A DNA stretch of 64,000 nucleotides, taken from NCBI GenBank assembly GCA_900757795.1, contig CAAEPE010000020.1, forward strand, positions 1 through 64,000. The letters are read 5' to 3'. This stretch comes from an uncultured Phascolarctobacterium sp. GTDB taxonomy: Bacteria; Bacillota; Negativicutes; Acidaminococcales; Acidaminococcaceae. Numbering within the stretch: position 1 is the stretch's first letter; each line of letters opens with the position of its first letter. Positions 26,090 through 33,657 of this stretch are shown here, one piece after another. The notes under the pieces were generated by a model that saw only the letters and a list, made by a program, of their open reading frames with translations, was not told the DNA's origin and searched no databases. The position numbers were made by a program, and so were the translations under genes.

Positions 26090-26218
26090 ATTTCTATGAC
26101 GTTCTATGTATACATAAGGATTTTTGTAAAAATTTATACAGTTCTTCCAAGGTAATTATATAAGCTAAAACTAAACTGAGAAAATGTATCAAGATTAAAA
26201 TTAAATCCACTAAAAATT

Positions 26219-26256
26219 TAACGCTCTCACATATCAATGCGGGAGCTTTTTTATTG
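26219..26256. terminator. Hairpin overlapping the end of pcp
   Basis: A GCTCTC/GGGAGC stem is followed on the plus strand by T7 and on the minus strand by GTTAAATTTTT. The pcp stop codon at 26251 overlaps its edge. Confidence 0.6.
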
Positions 26257-26859
26257 ATGATATAAAATTTGTGACAGCTTAATTATAATTGCCTGCACCA
26301 GTTCCGTGGAACGGGTTAAAGGCAGCGCCAATTTTTCGTCCCACACCATTTCCGGCAGCAGCGGCACATGCGCAAAGCCAACCTTAACATTAGTTTGCGC
26401 AAAATGGTGGCACGCCATATAAAAAATATCGTTGCAGACATAGCCGCCGGTGGTATACCCAAGATGCACAGAAATTTTTTCCGCTTGCAGCTCCCGCACA
26501 ATTTTGTGCACAGGCAGTGTGGAAAAATAAGCGGCAGGACCGCCCAAAATAATAGGCTCGTTCCACGGACGTTTGCCAAGATTATCCTCAATCAGTGCGT
26601 CCCGCAAATTTACAGCCACCGTATCAAGATGCACATGAGTGCTGCCGCTGTCCATACCCAGCATCAAAATTACGTCCGGCTGCACTACCTCGGCTTTTTC
26701 TAGCAGCATACGCCCCGCCAAGCCGTAAATATTGGGCAGCAAAAGCTTTGTAATTTTAAAATCGCCTAAAAAACTTGGTAGCGCCTGCGCCACTTTCCAC
26801 GAAGGATTTATATTATAATGAGCAAATGGGTCAAAACCCGTGAGCAAAAGCTTGTGCAT
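26251..26859 (-). CDS. pcp: Pyroglutamyl-peptidase I
   Basis: Removes N-terminal pyroglutamate from peptides, cytoplasmic, cysteine peptidase family C15. 202 residues. The start LLLTGFDPFAHYNINPSW is the family signature; the nucleophile is in YTTGGYVCND (about Cys142) and the catalytic His in GFAHVP (about His164). The third catalytic residue, Glu81 in the Bacillus enzyme, aligns with Asp79 (HVHLDTVAVN), a conservative change. It lies upstream of the abgT/M20 unit on the same strand, so both act in peptide scavenging. The C-terminus is encoded by a repeated tract shared with position 20409. Confidence 0.88.
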   Translation of the reverse strand: MHKLLLTGFDPFAHYNINPSWKVAQALPSFLGDFKITKLLLPNIYGLAGRMLLEKAEVVQPDVILMLGMDSGSTHVHLDTVAVNLRDALIEDNLGKRPWNEPIILGGPAAYFSTLPVHKIVRELQAEKISVHLGYTTGGYVCNDIFYMACHHFAQTNVKVGFAHVPLLPEMVWDEKLALPLTRSTELVQAIIIKLSQILYHQ

Positions 26860-26905
26860 AATAGTGCTTCCTTAAAATATTTTCATCTTTTGTAGTGCAA
26901 CCATA

Positions 26906-27736
26906 TCAAATTACTTTCGGTGCTAAAACTTCTACATTAATATCTTCAAACTGAAATTTCAGCTCTGGAGAAGTATTATCAGTTCTATACTTATTAAAAT
27001 AACTGTTTTCACCATAATCCTTTACAAATCTTCCAGAAAAAGTTACTATATCGCCTTTAACTAAGCCGGTAGCTTTTTCGTAAAGTTTACTATTCGTCGG
27101 AATCAATGTTTTGACATTATATGAATCAATTATTCCCGTTGTTATCTCATAGTTTACTCCATCAATATTATATCTAAGAGCAATTTTAGCTGCTTTTTTA
27201 TCATAGGTCGGTTCTACTAAATAAACTTGAGCCACCCAATTTTTTACATCTCCTGATTGCAAAAATTCATCTATTTTTCTCTGATGATTTAAAGCGACAC
27301 TTACTCGTTTTAAATCAGTTTTTGCATTCTTATATTCATTTTTATAGTCAGTCAATAATTCATTAAAAATTTTTTGACTGGGAACAGATTGATCTAGTTT
27401 TTCTTCCATTACTTTAGCTACATTCTTGTCCCAACTGTCATCAAATATATGAATTTTATTAAAAGTAGTACCTAAAGCTGTTATAAAGATAAGCCCAAAA
27501 AATCCTCCAATAAGTATTTTGGTAAATTTTCCACTATATTTAAATATTAGATATAAACCAATAGGCCAAAACACAAAGAGCATAATTATGCCGAACCAAG
27601 TCTGTTTATAAAATTGGTCATTATTTTCTTTATGTGATGTCTGAGAATGTTCTCCAAATTCTTTTAAACTTCTGCCGCAGTGAGGACATGATTCACTATT
27701 ATTGGCTATTTCTTTACCACAATATTTGCAATACAT
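26906..27736 (-). CDS. Zinc-ribbon membrane protein of unknown function
   Basis: About 276 residues. Residues 1-25 form a zinc ribbon (CKYCGKEI...CPHCGRS). Two hydrophobic segments follow (about 45-65 and 72-90). The remaining 185 residues are an extracytoplasmic domain with a Lys-rich helix and a beta-rich end (GLVKGDIVTFSGRF resembles an OB-like strand pattern). The gene is AT-rich compared with neighbours. Start is the ATG at 27736, preceded by AGGGTG; a GTG three codons earlier coincides with that ribosome site. Function unknown. Confidence 0.7.
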   Translation of the reverse strand: MYCKYCGKEIANNSESCPHCGRSLKEFGEHSQTSHKENNDQFYKQTWFGIIMLFVFWPIGLYLIFKYSGKFTKILIGGFFGLIFITALGTTFNKIHIFDDSWDKNVAKVMEEKLDQSVPSQKIFNELLTDYKNEYKNAKTDLKRVSVALNHQRKIDEFLQSGDVKNWVAQVYLVEPTYDKKAAKIALRYNIDGVNYEITTGIIDSYNVKTLIPTNSKLYEKATGLVKGDIVTFSGRFVKDYGENSYFNKYRTDNTSPELKFQFEDINVEVLAPKVI

Positions 27737-28016
27737 TTTTATCACCCTATTCTAGCACAGCAATAAAACTGGTTTTAATATGACCTCAAAAAGTTAGACT
27801 TTTTCAGCGTAATATTCCAATGGATATCATGCTTTTTCCTGCACTAACTGCATATACATTACACAAAAACATTTAGCTCACGCTACTGTATTTTCTATAT
27901 ACATACACATTATACCATAGGTTTCTCAAAATGCTTAAAATTCTAAATTCCATCTTCAAAATTGCTTTATTTGCTCCACATAATATCTTATAATGATATT
28001 ACGAGGTGCTAATATG
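27737..28016. other. AT-rich spacer without a credible gene
   Basis: Contains a small AAAAAGT/ACTTTTT hairpin (27788-27804) and a TATAAT near 27990, but I see no gene or known RNA. Confidence 0.5.
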
Positions 28017-28047
28017 ATAAAAACTCCCAAACTTACGTCTGGGAGTT
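28017..28047 (-). terminator. Terminator of the tRNA-Thr gene
   Basis: An 8-bp stem AACTCCCA/TGGGAGTT with a T run on the minus strand, starting 10 bases past the tRNA CCA end. Confidence 0.75.
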
Positions 28048-28056
28048 AATTTTTAT

Positions 28057-28132
28057 TGGAGCTCCCAACAGGATTCGAACCTGCGACCCTCTCATTACGA
28101 ATGAGATGCTCTACCAGCTGAGCTATAGGAGC
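28057..28132 (-). tRNA. tRNA-Thr (anticodon CGT)
   Basis: 76 bases with encoded CCA. Acceptor GCTCCTA pairs with TGGGAGC; the D-arm AGCTCAGCTGGTAGAGC and T-arm GGTTCGAATCC are intact; anticodon loop TTCGTAA gives CGT, reading ACG. Its 5' half (and 15 bases upstream) is duplicated at 33604-33657, marking this as the integration site of the adjacent element. As a result its present upstream sequence belongs to the element. Confidence 0.95.
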
Positions 28133-28147
28133 ACATAAACTATATTT
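28094..28147. repeat. Left attachment repeat (tRNA side)
   Basis: Covers the anticodon loop to the 5' end of tRNA-Thr plus 15 bases upstream. It matches 33604-33657 except at two positions near the anticodon stem; the last 38 bases or more are identical. Confidence 0.88.
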
Positions 28148-28398
28148 ATTTTTCTGCATCAAATAGGGGCTTTCGGGCATATATGCCATTTTTTAATGTA
28201 TAAAAATAGTAAATTTATGCAGTAAAATCCCGCATTTTTTAGTAGTTTTTTGCTGAAATATGGGGTTAAGCCACAATTAAAACCGCTTATTTATTATAAC
28301 CTAACTTACTTTTATTAGCAATAGTTAAAATTAAAAAATTTCGTTTTAGTCATTTTGACTTTAATATGAAAATATTCGGTACAACCTAGTATTTTAGC

Positions 28399-28419
28399 CT
28401 AAAAAAGCGCTTTTTAGGG
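28399..28419. terminator. Hairpin downstream of the Rep-like gene
   Basis: CCTAAAAA/TTTTTAGG arms around AGCGC, usable as a terminator in both directions. The remaining 28133-28398 holds no gene I can support. Confidence 0.5.
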
Positions 28420-28481
28420 GGTTTTTAGGGCTTTTAAGGAGATTTAAAGGAATTACTTATAGTTTTCCTTTAAAGCACAAT

Positions 28482-29720
28482 CTACGCCCCTAAAAGCTCT
28501 AAAACACTATCTAAATCAGCGATAATTTTAGCTTTCAAGGTGCTATCTACTTTATATTGTATGATAAAATTATTGTAGTTTATAGATTGAACCATTATAT
28601 TATTGATAGGGTTATTTACTTTATTAGTTTTAAAAAAAGCGGCTTTACGGTCGGGAATCCGTAAAGGATTTAGTCTTAAACTTTCATATAAAGACATATA
28701 CTTATCAAAGGTATTTTGGGTTCCTCCGTTCTTTATATATTCATCTAACGCTTTTTGCTTACTTCTCTTTTGGGAAAAAAGAGGCGCGAAATTTTTCAGC
28801 ATTACATTTTTATAATGCTTACTAAGAGTGCTTTTTTCTATCGTATCTTTATAGTAGTAGTCATTCTTCCAATCCCCTAAACCTATACATCTTTCATATT
28901 CCTTTAATAAGATATTTCGTATAGAGCTACAATTAAAAAAAGCTATGGGAGAATATACATATATTGAACTTAAAAAGCGCTCCGAAAGATTATAATTAGA
29001 CTTCAACCAGTCTTTATCTATAATATTCCTTTGATATTCATAACGTAATATATTTTTAGAAGCTTCTATTATTTTTTCATCAAAACAATTTTGATTATCG
29101 TTATAATAAAGCTCTTTATCATATATTTTAGTTATACTACTAGGACGCTTAGCGGACGATAAGGCAAAAAGATTATTGTTATTAAACTTTTTTGCAGTTT
29201 TCCTGGAATCCGTATACGATTTTCCTAGTAAGATTAGCGTAAGCTCTTTATTATCCGTATATAGATTTAATGAGTAGTCAATTCGTATAACCTTACCGTA
29301 TGTTAAATATGGTAGTTTACATAGATTAGGGGTTTCCTCACAATCATTATTTATAATTGGAAAAATAGAGGACATCGCCGCCGCATACGCTAAGCATAAT
29401 GCCATTATAGAATCATAATTAGGAACAAACAAATTGTTTGTTATTGTATTCATAATCAATGCCATACAATCTATAGTTATGGATAGATAAATTATATTGT
29501 TATCTAATTTATGACCATAGAATTTTATATATGTTATTCCATATTGATGTGTTTCTATTGTTAAGGGCGTTATGCTTTGCTTTAAGGTAATTTTACGATT
29601 AAAAAAATTTATGGCGCTTTTTAATTTATCATTATTTTTTATTCGTTCCTTATATTCAGTCAGTAAAAGATAGGCTTCTTTTGAAGTCATCCTATATCTG
29701 ATATTGATTGTATGTATCAT
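28482..29720 (-). CDS. Replication-initiator-like protein (phage/plasmid Rep)
   Basis: 412 residues. The pattern of a KIYDKELYY motif (about 200) followed by ILRYEYQR (about 225) after a strand-rich N-terminal half is what I know from rolling-circle initiators of the filamentous-phage gene II/X and Rep_trans classes, where YDK...RxEx lies near the catalytic region. I cannot place the catalytic Tyr or an HUH motif, so the family is tentative. A MobT-like relaxase of an integrative element is an alternative. There is no clear ribosome site. It lies downstream of the HTH block on the same strand and is very AT-rich. Confidence 0.5.
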   Translation of the reverse strand: MIHTINIRYRMTSKEAYLLLTEYKERIKNNDKLKSAINFFNRKITLKQSITPLTIETHQYGITYIKFYGHKLDNNIIYLSITIDCMALIMNTITNNLFVPNYDSIMALCLAYAAAMSSIFPIINNDCEETPNLCKLPYLTYGKVIRIDYSLNLYTDNKELTLILLGKSYTDSRKTAKKFNNNNLFALSSAKRPSSITKIYDKELYYNDNQNCFDEKIIEASKNILRYEYQRNIIDKDWLKSNYNLSERFLSSIYVYSPIAFFNCSSIRNILLKEYERCIGLGDWKNDYYYKDTIEKSTLSKHYKNVMLKNFAPLFSQKRSKQKALDEYIKNGGTQNTFDKYMSLYESLRLNPLRIPDRKAAFFKTNKVNNPINNIMVQSINYNNFIIQYKVDSTLKAKIIADLDSVLELLGA

Positions 29721-29924
29721 AGTGCTTAGTGTTCGGCTTTGAGATACTATATAACGTATGGTGTGCAGAATTTGTGGAAATTTTCAAGGGGCTCTAAAGC
29801 CGCTCTGGGAGCGCTTTTTCACACTTTTATATTGAAATTTTCGCGACAAATCCTGCACTTAATTAGTACTATATACCCATACATATAATCCTTATACACA
29901 TTTTAAATGTGAAATCTTTGTGAA

Positions 29925-30473
29925 TTATCGCATAGATAGCTCAAAGATATTTTTTCTTAAAGTATTTAAGTTTTCCGTCGGTATAAAGCAATAGTAATCA
30001 GAGAAAAAGTTATCTCCATTATCTTTTTCTATGTATCGCGGAACAATATTAGAAATATAATCTTCCAATGAAGAAGAATAATATTTTTCTATAGCGTTTA
30101 TTTCTTCACGACTTATACTATAATGCTTTCCATTGATAGTTTCTATAAAAATATCAGTATGTAATAATTCAAAAGTATATTTTGCTTTACCGTAAGTAAA
30201 GCCAATGTTTCCATTCATTGCGCTTTGCCCAGTAAGCTTTTTAACGATTAGGAAAAAATCATTATTCCCGTTCTTTCTAGCCTTAAATTGCAAATTATAG
30301 TGTTCGCCGCTTATTCCGTTTGCTACGGCGTCAACACCACATAGATAATCGGCTTTCATATTTTCGTCCGTATCAATTAGCGTTACGGCAGAAATATAAG
30401 GCCGTTTTTCTTTTATGTAAGCAATTTGGCTAGGAAGATATTTTCGGCTAAACTCTAACGCTTCTATATTCAT
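29925..30473 (-). CDS. Element protein, possible PD-(D/E)XK-like fold
   Basis: 182 residues, no family recognised with certainty. CGVDAVANGISGEHYNLQFKAR (about 45-66, given here only by its key residues D...Q-K) resembles a D-x(n)-QxK nuclease core, with a following beta-strand pattern (IGFTYGKAKYTFELL). That reading is a guess. Its ATG overlaps the stop of the preceding HTH gene (ATGA), so the two are translationally coupled. Confidence 0.5.
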   Translation of the reverse strand: MNIEALEFSRKYLPSQIAYIKEKRPYISAVTLIDTDENMKADYLCGVDAVANGISGEHYNLQFKARKNGNNDFFLIVKKLTGQSAMNGNIGFTYGKAKYTFELLHTDIFIETINGKHYSISREEINAIEKYYSSSLEDYISNIVPRYIEKDNGDNFFSDYYCFIPTENLNTLRKNIFELSMR

Positions 30474-30754
30474 ACTAATTCAAACTTCCTTACAATAGTA
30501 TAGCGTTCGGGAAATTGTAGGCAATATTGATAGTGTTCTAAATAATATGCCCTTATAGCCGTAAGGGAATTAAAATTATTGCATTTGCCCTTTTCAGCCC
30601 TAGAAATCATACCTTTAGAAAGCCCCGTACCGTCAGCAACGTATTGAAGCGTACAATTAAAAAAATATTTGCGTATCCAAGCAAAATTTTCGGGCAAAAC
30701 CTGCACGACTTTTCTATGAAAAGTATTTAAAGTAGGCTTATAGGTAGAAGTCAT
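30470..30754 (-). CDS. Small HTH (XRE-like) protein of the element
   Basis: 94 residues. The central LQYVADGTGLSKGMISRAEKGK is a classical lambda-repressor-type helix-turn-helix with the RxExG ending. Coupled by ATGA overlaps on both sides to the HTH gene before and the 182-residue gene after. Likely a regulator of element replication or excision. Confidence 0.7.
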   Translation of the reverse strand: MTSTYKPTLNTFHRKVVQVLPENFAWIRKYFFNCTLQYVADGTGLSKGMISRAEKGKCNNFNSLTAIRAYYLEHYQYCLQFPERYTIVRKFELV

Positions 30755-30918
30755 TTACTTTGTACCTCCGTATAAAATTTTATAAGTTTGTTATAGGTAT
30801 TCATAGTGATATTTTTGCCATTTTCGGCGTTAAGTATGGTTTTATGAGCTAATGAAGTTTTTTTGGCTACGCTTCTAAGCGACAAGCCTTTTATTTGTCT
30901 TAATGCTTTAAAGTTCAT
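30751..30918 (-). CDS. Very small HTH protein, first gene of the element's leftward operon
   Basis: 55 residues: starts MNFKALRQIKGLSLRSVA and continues SLAHKTILNAENGKN, a compact XRE helix-turn-helix with almost nothing else. The ribosome site AAAGGA lies 7 bases before its ATG, and its stop overlaps the next start (ATGA). Its size and place suggest a repressor or an excisionase-like factor. Confidence 0.65.
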   Translation of the reverse strand: MNFKALRQIKGLSLRSVAKKTSLAHKTILNAENGKNITMNTYNKLIKFYTEVQSK

Positions 30919-31104
30919 TTTTTATCCTTTATTAATATAAATTTTTTAGCGGCTTTTTGCCGTTTCTATAGATATAATTACTATATGCTTATTATATTAT
31001 CCACATCAAAGAAAACTAAAAATATAAAATTTCCTCTACCTACCTAATTATAATAACTTCTTTAGAGTTAAAAATATCCGCCCCCCGTAGTTTGACTTTA
31101 GATT

Positions 31105-31149
31105 AGCGCTATTTTGTTGTGAATTTACAACAAAGTGGCGCTTTTTTTA
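31105..31149 (+). terminator. Strong terminator hairpin in the element's divergent region
   Basis: A 16-base arm (AGCGCTATTTTGTTGT) pairs almost fully with ACAACAAAGTGGCGCT and is followed by T7. It lies 60 bases ahead of the 31209 gene, so it may be an attenuator or end a small transcript. Confidence 0.75.
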
Positions 31150-31208
31150 TTTCATATATTCGCCCTTTAGGCGTTTATATAAAAATTTATTTTAAGGAGG
31201 CTTTTGCC

Positions 31209-31394
31209 ATGAAAAACTTAGTTATTTTATTCAGTTTAGTTTTGTTAGGTTGGTTATTTCATCAAACAATAGTCAATATTGATATTCAGACAAAGATAAT
31301 AATTAGAGATACTTTGTCTATGATTATCCACATTCTAATAGGCGTATACATAGGCTATTTAATAGGACTAATAGAACACAAAGAAATAGATTAA
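31209..31394 (+). CDS. Small two-helix membrane protein
   Basis: 61 residues with two hydrophobic segments (about 3-20 and 37-55) and short charged ends. AAGGAGG precedes the ATG at 31209, which is far better than the upstream in-frame starts. It is flanked by a terminator on each side, so it is its own transcription unit. Its size recalls holins, phage coat or toxin peptides, but nothing in the sequence decides. Confidence 0.6.
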   Translation: MKNLVILFSLVLLGWLFHQTIVNIDIQTKIIIRDTLSMIIHILIGVYIGYLIGLIEHKEID

Positions 31395-31425
31395 GCGGTA
31401 GTAAAAGATACTACCGCTTTTTTAT
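31393..31425 (+). terminator. Terminator after the small membrane protein
   Basis: A 10-bp stem AAGCGGTAGT/ACTACCGCTT overlapping the stop codon and followed by T6. Confidence 0.85.
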
Positions 31426-31544
31426 TAAGGTATAGCCTCCGGCAAGTACCTGACAAGGCATTAAGCTACTCAACGCTATTTAGTTTCTAATTAGTCAAAA
31501 AAATATCGCGCCGCATTTACAAAACGTTTCTTTTAAAACCACTT

Positions 31545-31667
31545 ACAGGGCTCAAAGCCCTGTACCCAACTTCAAAAGTTATAAAAAAGATTTACATTCC
31601 CGACGAAATACTGAACTATTATCGGACAAAGTCTAGCGCTTTTCATCCGATAATAGGTATTTCGTCG
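31545..31667. other. Hairpin cluster, candidate replication or transfer origin
   Basis: Two hairpins in a gene-free stretch: ACAGGGCT/AGCCCTGT (31545-31563), and a large one at 31601-31667 with outer 11-bp arms CGACGAAATAC/GTATTTCGTCG and inner 10-bp arms TATTATCGGA/TCCGATAATA around a 19-base loop. Neither has a T run, so they are not terminators. In a replicon with a Rep-like protein such structures are typical of double- or single-strand origins or oriT; that role is inferred. Confidence 0.55.
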
Positions 31668-31852
31668 TCTACGTTCTATATTTACTTTTAACCTTACTAT
31701 TAAGGTTGAAATAAAAAATGCCGCTGGGCATTGCCGAGCGGTTGAATTTATCTAAAGGAGGTTTTACTAACACAAAACTAAATTATCTTATTTTTTGTCC
31801 AGCTAAAAGACATTAAAGAAGCAGAGATTTTATTTATTGGAGGTTTTTAACT

Positions 31853-32149
31853 ATGAAAAGAATTTTTGACGCTGACAATGTAGTAACTATAGATTTTGTA
31901 TGTGAGGTTATCAATTATCTAATATACAAAAAAGACGTTGAGCCGTCAGAAATCGAAGTTTGGTGCAATGATGTTAATTTTGTCACAAAAGTATTAGTAG
32001 AAGATGTTGGCATTCCCGTTATTTCTAAAACTACTAACAAAAAAGGATTTGTAAAAGCATTAAGTTATAGTTATAGTTATAGTTATAGTTATATACCTTA
32101 TTCAGACAAAATTAACGAAGTTGAATACTTTTTTATGTTAGAGAATTAA
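31853..32149 (+). CDS. Element protein with a Tyr-Ser repeat
   Basis: 98 residues, no family recognised. An N-terminal acidic alpha/beta part (about 1-68; the NVVTIDFVCEVINYL segment) is followed by a SYSYSYSYSY run (about 71-80) encoded by tandem AGTTAT hexamers. GGAGG precedes the ATG at good spacing. It lies between the hairpin cluster and the integrase, all pointing right. Repeat-length change would add or remove Ser-Tyr pairs without a frameshift. Confidence 0.6.
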   Translation: MKRIFDADNVVTIDFVCEVINYLIYKKDVEPSEIEVWCNDVNFVTKVLVEDVGIPVISKTTNKKGFVKALSYSYSYSYSYIPYSDKINEVEYFFMLEN

Positions 32150-32235
32150 AGTAGTTTTATAATCATTTTAGCCGTCTATTTACTTTTTATAGGAGATAGG
32201 CGGCTTATTTTTTTTGCAAAAAAGGAGTGTTAAAA

Positions 32236-33492
32236 ATGATTGAACTAAGCGAAAGAGTATCTTTAGGCTATGAATTTGATATGGAGACTAAAACGAAAAA
32301 ACAAATAAGAAAAACCATAAGAGTAAAAGGTAGGACTAGAAAAGAAGCCGAATCATTATTGCAAAGAGAAAAAGAGCTTTTACTCAACAATAAAGAAAGA
32401 ATTATAGATAGATTTGATGATTTGGTTAAGTATTATTATGAAATAAACAACAATCTAAAGCCTAAAAGTTTGGCAAGCGATATTTATAGGCTAAATATAG
32501 TCAAAGAAATTTTTAGCGGCAAACTAATCAGAGAAATAACTTCTGATTTTCTAATGCAATACTTTCAATATATTGAAAAAAAGTATAGCCGTACTACTAT
32601 TCATGACATTTATATAATGCTGAATAAGTTTTTTAACTTTGCTTATGAAGAAGATATTATATTAAAGAATCCTTTATCGAAGCTTAGAAGGACTATGTAC
32701 GCAAAACGCCCTTTTATTATTCCTAATAATGGTTTTAAATATTTTAGCATTATAAATCGGTTTTATTGGTTAGCTTTCAATAGCGGAGATAAAAGTTTTT
32801 CTTTAAAACTAAAAACTATGTTATTGCTAAGTGCTGACGGATGCCTAAGAGAAGCCGAATTATTCGGCTTGAAAATAGATAGAATCAATTTGGATGAAGG
32901 ATATATGGAAATTTACGAAAATATGTATAGACTAACGGAAAAAATAGCCAATGAATTGGGTATACCGAAAGTCGGCTTTACTGATACTAAAATCAATAGC
33001 TCTATCCGTAAAGTACCTTTATCCAAAATAACTATTAGGTATTTATCCGCGTATCTAAAGGAATGTAACGACTATATGGAAGAATATAATTTAGTCAATC
33101 CCTTAGGGCTTTTATTCTTTCAACGTAGAAATATTCCTAACCGTTTGCCTAATTTCGGTAAGAGAAGAAAAAACGCGCCGCCTTTTTGCGTCGTTCCAGC
33201 ACATAATAGCCAATATAATGGTGCTATAAGAAAAATCTGCCAAAGATACGGTTTAGAAGTCTTTACTTCTCATAAAATTAGGAAATGGGCGTTTACGTTA
33301 AGGTATAATAGTGAATGTACTGAACAATATTGCAAGTATATATTAGGGCATAACATAGGTAAGTGCGACGCAACGTATATATTAGGTATGTATTCATCGG
33401 CTAAGCGTCAGCATTATCGTTGGGAAAATATTTTAAACAATATTATAACTTATGGTAAAGAGGACGTAAGCCATATAAAAGCCACATTTTAA
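32236..33492 (+). CDS. int: Tyrosine recombinase / integrase
   Basis: 418 residues. N-terminal arm-binding (1-55) and SAM-like core-binding (55-150) domains precede the catalytic domain. The catalytic set is visible: Arg205 in DGCLREAELFGL, His346-x-x-Arg349 in SHKIRKW, His372 in ILGHNIG, and the Tyr nucleophile near 386 (GMYSS). The ATG at 32236 follows AAAGGAG. It lies 110 bases from the right attachment repeat, as expected for an enzyme that integrates this element into tRNA-Thr. AT-rich like the rest of the element. Confidence 0.93.
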   Translation: MIELSERVSLGYEFDMETKTKKQIRKTIRVKGRTRKEAESLLQREKELLLNNKERIIDRFDDLVKYYYEINNNLKPKSLASDIYRLNIVKEIFSGKLIREITSDFLMQYFQYIEKKYSRTTIHDIYIMLNKFFNFAYEEDIILKNPLSKLRRTMYAKRPFIIPNNGFKYFSIINRFYWLAFNSGDKSFSLKLKTMLLLSADGCLREAELFGLKIDRINLDEGYMEIYENMYRLTEKIANELGIPKVGFTDTKINSSIRKVPLSKITIRYLSAYLKECNDYMEEYNLVNPLGLLFFQRRNIPNRLPNFGKRRKNAPPFCVVPAHNSQYNGAIRKICQRYGLEVFTSHKIRKWAFTLRYNSECTEQYCKYILGHNIGKCDATYILGMYSSAKRQHYRWENILNNIITYGKEDVSHIKATF

Positions 33493-33528
33493 GCCAATTA
33501 AATATGTTTTTATAAATATACAAAAAAA

Positions 33529-33560
33529 TCCTAGGGCGTGTAATACGCTCTAGGACTATA
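33529..33560. terminator. Terminator after the integrase
   Basis: Stem TCCTAGGGCGT/ACGCTCTAGGA with one G-U pair, flanked by A7 on the left and a T-rich stretch on the right; usable in both directions. Confidence 0.7.
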
Positions 33561-33603
33561 TTTTAGAACTTTATAATATTTTAATACGGCATATCTATAT
33601 TGA

Positions 33604-33657
33604 ATTACGAATCAGCTGCTCTACCAGCTGAGCTATAGGAGCACATAAACTATATTT
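33604..33657. repeat. Right attachment repeat (tRNA 5' half remnant)
   Basis: Carries the first part of a tRNA-Thr (GCTCCTATAGCTCAG on the minus strand) up to the anticodon loop and stops; it is not a functional tRNA. Its two mismatches from the left copy lie on the element side, so they probably belong to the element's own attachment site. Confidence 0.88.

Larger units (their letters stand above)
28094..33657. mobile_element. Integrated element of about 5.5 kb in tRNA-Thr
   Basis: Bounded by 54-base direct repeats (28094-28147 and 33604-33657) and strongly AT-rich. Left to right it has a terminator hairpin, a replication-initiator-like gene, a three-gene coupled block (possible nuclease-like protein, two HTH proteins), a small membrane protein, a hairpin-rich non-coding stretch, a 98-residue protein with a Tyr-Ser repeat, and the integrase next to the right repeat. 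No capsid, Zot-type ATPase, relaxase with clear motif or antibiotic gene was recognised. It could be an integrative mobilizable element, an integrated rolling-circle replicon, or a filamentous-phage satellite. Confidence 0.85.

Noticed and set aside
31734..31760. GCCGAGCGGTTGAA resembling a tRNA D-arm in the element
   Set aside because: No acceptor, anticodon or T-arm can be folded around it; it is a short CCGCT/AGCGG hairpin.
31757..31815. A strong AAAGGAGG site at about 31757 suggesting a small gene
   Set aside because: No ATG, GTG or TTG lies at usable spacing and the following frame stops after about 16 codons; possibly a decayed gene.
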